7,577 bases of DNA from Nitrososphaerota archaeon (GTDB lineage Archaea; Thermoproteota; Bathyarchaeia; Bathyarchaeales; Bathycorpusculaceae): contig JAITCR010000097.1 of assembly GCA_031282985.1 (NCBI GenBank), positions 1 through 7,577 on the forward strand. The letters are read 5' to 3'. Within the stretch, counting starts at the first letter, position 1; each line of letters opens with the position of its first letter. The notes under the pieces were generated by a model, which was given only the letters and a program-made list of their open reading frames with translations, did no database searches and was not told the DNA's origin. A program made the translations under genes and the position numbers. Positions 4,363 through 7,577 of the stretch are shown here, one piece after another.

Positions 4363-6505
4363 TTATTTCTGCTCCTATGAATTTGTTGGGTTTAGGTATA
4401 TCTTCAGCTAAGCCTTTTTGTTTGCGTAATTCTGTTATAGTTTGAGTTGCGAGTTTTTCAGGTAGTTCTTCCCAGTGGCTAAAGAGGGATTGCCAAATTG
4501 CTCGTCCTGAAGTTGCTGAACGGAGTTCTTTAGAGAACTCAAAGGCTTCAGCGACGGGTATGAAGCCTTTAATTGCTGCAAGTAAGCCCTTTTGTTCAAA
4601 GTTTCTAATTTTTCCGCGATGGGTAGTTAAAATTCTTGAGCATTCTCCTGCAACTTCAACTGAAGCTGAAATGCTAGTAGCATATATGGGTTCAAGCAAG
4701 ACAGGTTTGGCTGTTAGAAAAGAGGCGAATATGGCTTTTCCAATTCCATGCATAACTTCATTTAAATCATTTTGGTTTGAACAAAGTTGTATATCTATTA
4801 ACTTCACTTTTACATGCCTGATAGGTTCACTGCAGAGGGGTCCAGTTTTACATGCATATTCAAACCCGTTGGTTAATGCTTTCAGAGTTCCTTCTGAGAG
4901 GTTTTCTGTTTTTGCGTTCAAATCTACAAGTGTATTGCCGTTTACGTCAAAATGTACAAGTCTATCTTTTTCTTTAGAGGCTAATTTCTGTTTTTCCTGT
5001 TCAGGTTCAACTTGAACACTAAACTGGTGTTGCTTATTTGAGCTTTTCACATGGACAATAATGCCTTGTTGTGTGACGCTTTCCATGTAAACAACTCTTG
5101 CAGAAGAAACGGTAAGCTCTAAATTTAAATTGCGTTTCAACTGGTTAATTACAATTTCAAGATGTAATTCACCCATACCACTTAACAAGTACTCCCCTGT
5201 CTTTTTATGTGTTATAACATGTAAATTTGGGTCTTCATAAGCCATTTTTTCCAATGCAACAAGCAACTCTGAGAGTTGCTGCGGATTTTTAGGCTCAACA
5301 GCAATAGTCATAACAGGCTCAGAAACATAACAAACCCCTCCAAAAGGAGACCCATCTACCTTATAAGATAAATCAAACAGGGACTCCCCAACTGTAACCA
5401 TTACAGGCAACACAACTGAAACCAAGCAGCCACTTGACACCTCTGAAACTTTTTCTCGGAAAAAACCCATATCCACATATACCTCACCTACCTCCACCTC
5501 AATTGAAGCGCCAACCAAATACACACTATCACCGCTACAAATTTTTCCTGAAAAAACTCTACCCGTTGCAATACACCCCTCACCACCCTTATCATCACAA
5601 GAAGCTGTCACGTTAGTTACATACATAACAGTTGGCCCCTCATCTTTGCATTCAGCTAAAACACGTCCTACAGTTGAATTTACAGACCTACTCAAAAGAG
5701 TTCCAACACGATACCCTTGAGCTTGACGAGGATTAGGCAACGCGTTTATAGCCATTTCAAAAATAGTTTTATGCACCGGAAATATTTCCCCAAGTTTTTC
5801 AACATCATGTTGCTGCTGGTAAGCAGTGATTATATCTTGAAACTTTACGGCTTTTTGCTTGGCAATATCAACGGTGAACCCCCAACCGTGCAACGCCGCT
5901 CCAAAAGCAACATTACCTCTATGAGGGCTTATCTTCCACTGCGTATTATAGGGTGCTTCACCGTAAACCTCAATAAGATCATTAAACCTGTTAATGATAT
6001 GATTAAGTTTTTTCTCAATCTGCTTCTCATCAAAGTGCAATTCAGTTATTAAACGATCAACTTTATTGATAAATAAAACTGGACAAACACGCTCTTTAAG
6101 AGCTTGCATAGTAACAATTTCTGTCTGCGCCATAATACCCTCCACAGCATCCACAACAACTACAGCACCATCAATTGTACGAAGCGCCCTAGTAACTTTA
6201 CCCGTAAAATCCACATGCCCAGGGGTATCAACCAAGTTAACAATATAGCTGCCGTTGAGGTTTTTATAGAGAAGACTAATGTTGGCAGTTTTTATGGTAA
6301 TTTTACGTTTTTGTTCTTCCTCTGTGTAATCAAGTACACGTGCAGTTCCCGCCATAGATGGAGAGAGCATACCTGTGCCTGCTAGAAGAGAATCAGCCAA
6401 AGTGGTTTTGCCGTGGTCAATATGAGCAATTATCCCTATGTTACGAATTGCATCCTTGTTACCCATTAATTCTTGAATTTGTGCAACTTGTCTAAACCGC
6501 GGCAT
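4352..6505 (-). CDS. Elongation factor 2 homologue lacking the diphthamide loop
   Basis: The 717-residue protein has the five-domain layout of archaeal EF-2, the GTPase that drives ribosomal translocation. The start is secure: MPRFRQVAQIQELM followed by RNIGIIAHIDHGKTT matches the family N-terminus. GTPase motifs are G1 AHIDHGKTT (27-35), G3 DTPGH (93-97), G4 NKVD (147-150) and the archaeal GNVAFGAALHGWGF segment. Domain III has EPKNPQQL and the TGEYLLSGMGELHLEI signature. Domain V has THRGKI and RSATSGRA. Two departures stand out. Switch I reads RKIT (67-70) rather than RGIT. The domain IV tip, normally ending in HRGPAQ with the diphthamide histidine, is replaced by CSNQNDLNEVMHGIGK (575-590) and is about two residues shorter. 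The conserved flanks KLID and FASFLTAKPVLLEPIY show that this is not a frameshift. It is therefore either an EF-2 paralogue or the EF-2 of a lineage without diphthamide. First gene of an operon with the glycosylase. Confidence 0.92.
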   Translation of the reverse strand: MPRFRQVAQIQELMGNKDAIRNIGIIAHIDHGKTTLADSLLAGTGMLSPSMAGTARVLDYTEEEQKRKITIKTANISLLYKNLNGSYIVNLVDTPGHVDFTGKVTRALRTIDGAVVVVDAVEGIMAQTEIVTMQALKERVCPVLFINKVDRLITELHFDEKQIEKKLNHIINRFNDLIEVYGEAPYNTQWKISPHRGNVAFGAALHGWGFTVDIAKQKAVKFQDIITAYQQQHDVEKLGEIFPVHKTIFEMAINALPNPRQAQGYRVGTLLSRSVNSTVGRVLAECKDEGPTVMYVTNVTASCDDKGGEGCIATGRVFSGKICSGDSVYLVGASIEVEVGEVYVDMGFFREKVSEVSSGCLVSVVLPVMVTVGESLFDLSYKVDGSPFGGVCYVSEPVMTIAVEPKNPQQLSELLVALEKMAYEDPNLHVITHKKTGEYLLSGMGELHLEIVINQLKRNLNLELTVSSARVVYMESVTQQGIIVHVKSSNKQHQFSVQVEPEQEKQKLASKEKDRLVHFDVNGNTLVDLNAKTENLSEGTLKALTNGFEYACKTGPLCSEPIRHVKVKLIDIQLCSNQNDLNEVMHGIGKAIFASFLTAKPVLLEPIYATSISASVEVAGECSRILTTHRGKIRNFEQKGLLAAIKGFIPVAEAFEFSKELRSATSGRAIWQSLFSHWEELPEKLATQTITELRKQKGLAEDIPKPNKFIGAEINET
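4372..4376 (-). promoter_or_regulatory. Ribosome binding site of the glycosylase inside the EF-2 gene
   Basis: AGGAG on the minus strand sits 9 nt before the ATG at 4362-4360 and within the last codons of the EF-2 gene. It fixes the glycosylase start and supports a bicistronic mRNA. Confidence 0.65.
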
Positions 6506-6600
6506 TAAATATACCTACATTAAAACTCTTTAGATAGAGTCCTATTAAAATTTAATATTATAGAGTCTTTTTACTGTGTTGGAAAAAAGAGGAAAAAATA
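6506..6600. promoter_or_regulatory. Divergent promoter region between EF-2 and the kinase, with repeats
   Basis: This 95-bp gap serves two divergent genes. Its centre (6544-6556) is an AT-only palindrome, ATTAAA-A-TTTAAT, overlapping TATA-like sequence usable on both strands. ATAGAGTC occurs as an exact direct repeat at 6534-6541 and 6560-6567, flanking the palindrome with a 26-bp period. The EF-2 start has only a weak AGGT upstream (plus-strand 6513-6516). The kinase GTG has AGAGG (6588-6592) at 8 nt. The repeats could bind a regulator acting on both promoters. Confidence 0.45.
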
Positions 6601-7359
6601 GTGAAGCCGTCTGTTAAATTGCCTATTGAGAATCTAACTGAGGAGCCCTATGCGTCAATTCTTTGTTATCCCCACGCTAAACCCTTGGAAGTAGAAAACA
6701 GAATTTCAGAACTAAAAAAACTTGGAGTTAGTGTGGTAGAGTTTACAGGTGACGGCGCAGTTGCAAATGTGCCTGTGATAGGCAAAGGGTATGTGGGTAT
6801 TGTAGTTGTTGTACATGTTGGCAGAGAACAGTTAGCATTGAAAATGCGCAGACTTGATGGTGGTAGAGAAGATTTTTTCCATGAAGCAGAAATGTTACAA
6901 AAAGCCAATAATGTCAACGTAGGACCTAAATTTGTGGCAGTTACTAAAAATTTTTTATTTTCCCAATTTATTGACGGTGATTTTTTGGCGAAATGGTTGG
7001 AAAATCATAAAGATAAAGAATGTTTTCGCAGAGTTTTATGTGACATTTTGGAGCAATGTTGGCATCTTGATGAGGCAAGTTTGGATCATGGTGAATTAAG
7101 TAAGGCCCCCAGACATTTGCTTATGGATAAGACGGGAAAACCGTTTATTGTTGATTTTGAAACAGCTAGTACACAACGTAAAGTAGCAAATGTTACCTCA
7201 GTATGTCAGTATCTTTTTGTTGGAAACAGCACCATACCAAGACTGGTTTGGGAAACTCTGGGAGAAAAAAACAGAGATCAAATTGTTAATACGTTGCGAA
7301 ATTACAAAAAAGAGCGTTCTAGACAAAATTTTGAAACATTACTACAAACATGCCTTTAA
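6601..7359 (+). CDS. Archaeal serine/threonine protein kinase-like protein (COG2112 type)
   Basis: The 252-residue product resembles the small, atypical archaeal kinases grouped as COG2112, distantly related to Bud32/Rio kinases. After an N-terminal extension of about 55 residues comes the glycine-rich loop IGKGYVGIVVVV (60-71), then the ATP lysine in LALKMRR (K81), a helix C acidic cluster in FFHEAEML, NFLFSQFIDGDFL (117-129), the catalytic loop LDHGELSKAPRHLL (161-174) and the metal-binding IVDFETAS (183-190). The HRD aspartate is glutamate (E165) and DFG is DFE. As I recall both are normal for this family, so activity is likely but its substrates are unknown. The family signature NVTSVCQYLFVGN (197-209) follows. 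The start is GTG, with AGAGG 8 nt upstream and no nearby ATG. Divergently arranged with the EF-2 gene, sharing the AT-rich promoter region. Confidence 0.88.
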   Translation: MKPSVKLPIENLTEEPYASILCYPHAKPLEVENRISELKKLGVSVVEFTGDGAVANVPVIGKGYVGIVVVVHVGREQLALKMRRLDGGREDFFHEAEMLQKANNVNVGPKFVAVTKNFLFSQFIDGDFLAKWLENHKDKECFRRVLCDILEQCWHLDEASLDHGELSKAPRHLLMDKTGKPFIVDFETASTQRKVANVTSVCQYLFVGNSTIPRLVWETLGEKNRDQIVNTLRNYKKERSRQNFETLLQTCL

Positions 7360-7399
7360 CAACTAATTAGACAGGTGTAACTGTTCAGTCGTGTAGCGG

Positions 7400-7413
7400 T
7401 TTTTTGAGTTTTT
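7400..7413 (+). terminator. T-rich tract downstream of the kinase gene
   Basis: T6 (7400-7405) and T5 (7409-7413) separated by GAG lie 40 bp after the kinase stop. No strong hairpin precedes them. This fits archaeal poly-T termination. Confidence 0.4.
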
Positions 7414-7466
7414 GATGTGCACATTGTTTACATAGTTTGAGTGCTGTGACAGAGTGAACGTACGTT

Positions 7467-7553
7467 ATGCAAAAGTCGGATTTAGAAAAACTCAGCAAAG
7501 AAGAAATAATCGAACTAATTCTGACTATGTATACCATTTTCAGACAAAAATAA
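7467..7553 (+). CDS. Tiny ORF, possibly a transposase N-terminal scrap
   Basis: ATG 7467 opens a 28-residue frame with SDLEKLSKEEIIELILTMY, ending at TAA 7551-7553. The LSKEEIIELIL segment is amphipathic and recalls the N-terminus of several transposases (for example IS66-type), where LSKEELIELI is common. All three frames contain stops soon after, so it is either a genuine microprotein or a truncated, decayed gene start. Nothing in the sequence decides between these. The leader contains no clear ribosome binding site. Confidence 0.25.
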   Translation: MQKSDLEKLSKEEIIELILTMYTIFRQK

Positions 7554-7577
7554 CTTAACTTGAAGCCCGCATAAACC

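Noticed and set aside
4560..5015. 151-codon open frame on the plus strand inside the EF-2 gene
   Set aside because: It is antisense to strongly conserved EF-2 domains III-V and resembles no protein family, so it is a shadow frame.
6585..6599. Purine-rich run as a special regulatory element before the kinase
   Set aside because: It is adequately explained as an AGAGG ribosome binding site in an A-rich leader.

Overview
The window looks like a low-GC archaeal chromosome segment. The evidence is an archaeal-type elongation factor 2, an archaeal N-terminal acetyltransferase very close to the Sulfolobus Ard1/RimI type, a COG2112-type archaeal protein kinase, an OGG1-like 8-oxoguanine glycosylase, and TATA boxes with short T-run 3' ends. 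The gene set would suit a Bathyarchaeia-like or related Thermoproteota lineage, but that placement is a guess.

Positions 1-1114 are an insertion-sequence graveyard. They hold the C-terminal tail of an IS5-like transposase (1-120, +), a multiply frameshifted IS1-like transposase (809 down to about 106, -), and the C-terminal end of a third DDE-type transposase with one frameshift (844-1114, +). A G/T-rich gene-free stretch follows (1115-1400). Next comes a candidate structured RNA at about 1430-1527: a TATA box, two stem-loops that abut exactly, and a T6 tract.

Positions 1615-3481 (+) carry a LarA/DUF2088 family protein, then an N-terminal acetyltransferase. The LarA homologue keeps the cofactor lysine and two histidines but appears to lack the catalytic H108 and substrate-binding R75 equivalents. 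Convergent to them on the - strand is a two-gene operon: an EF-2 homologue (6505-4352) overlapping by 11 nt an 8-oxoguanine DNA glycosylase (4362-3478). The acetyltransferase and glycosylase stop codons interlock in one TTAA. Divergent from EF-2 and sharing an AT-rich promoter region is the COG2112 kinase (6601-7359, +). The window ends with a T-rich terminator-like stretch and a tiny ORF (7467-7553) that may be a transposase N-terminal scrap.

The most notable observation is that this EF-2 lacks the diphthamide loop at the tip of domain IV and has RKIT in place of the near-universal RGIT of switch I, while other GTPase motifs are intact. It may be an EF-2 paralogue, or the EF-2 of a lineage without diphthamide. 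The core genes (EF-2, acetyltransferase, kinase, glycosylase) are translation, protein-modification and repair functions. LarA and the IS remnants are accessory. No defence system, CRISPR array, rRNA or convincing tRNA was seen.
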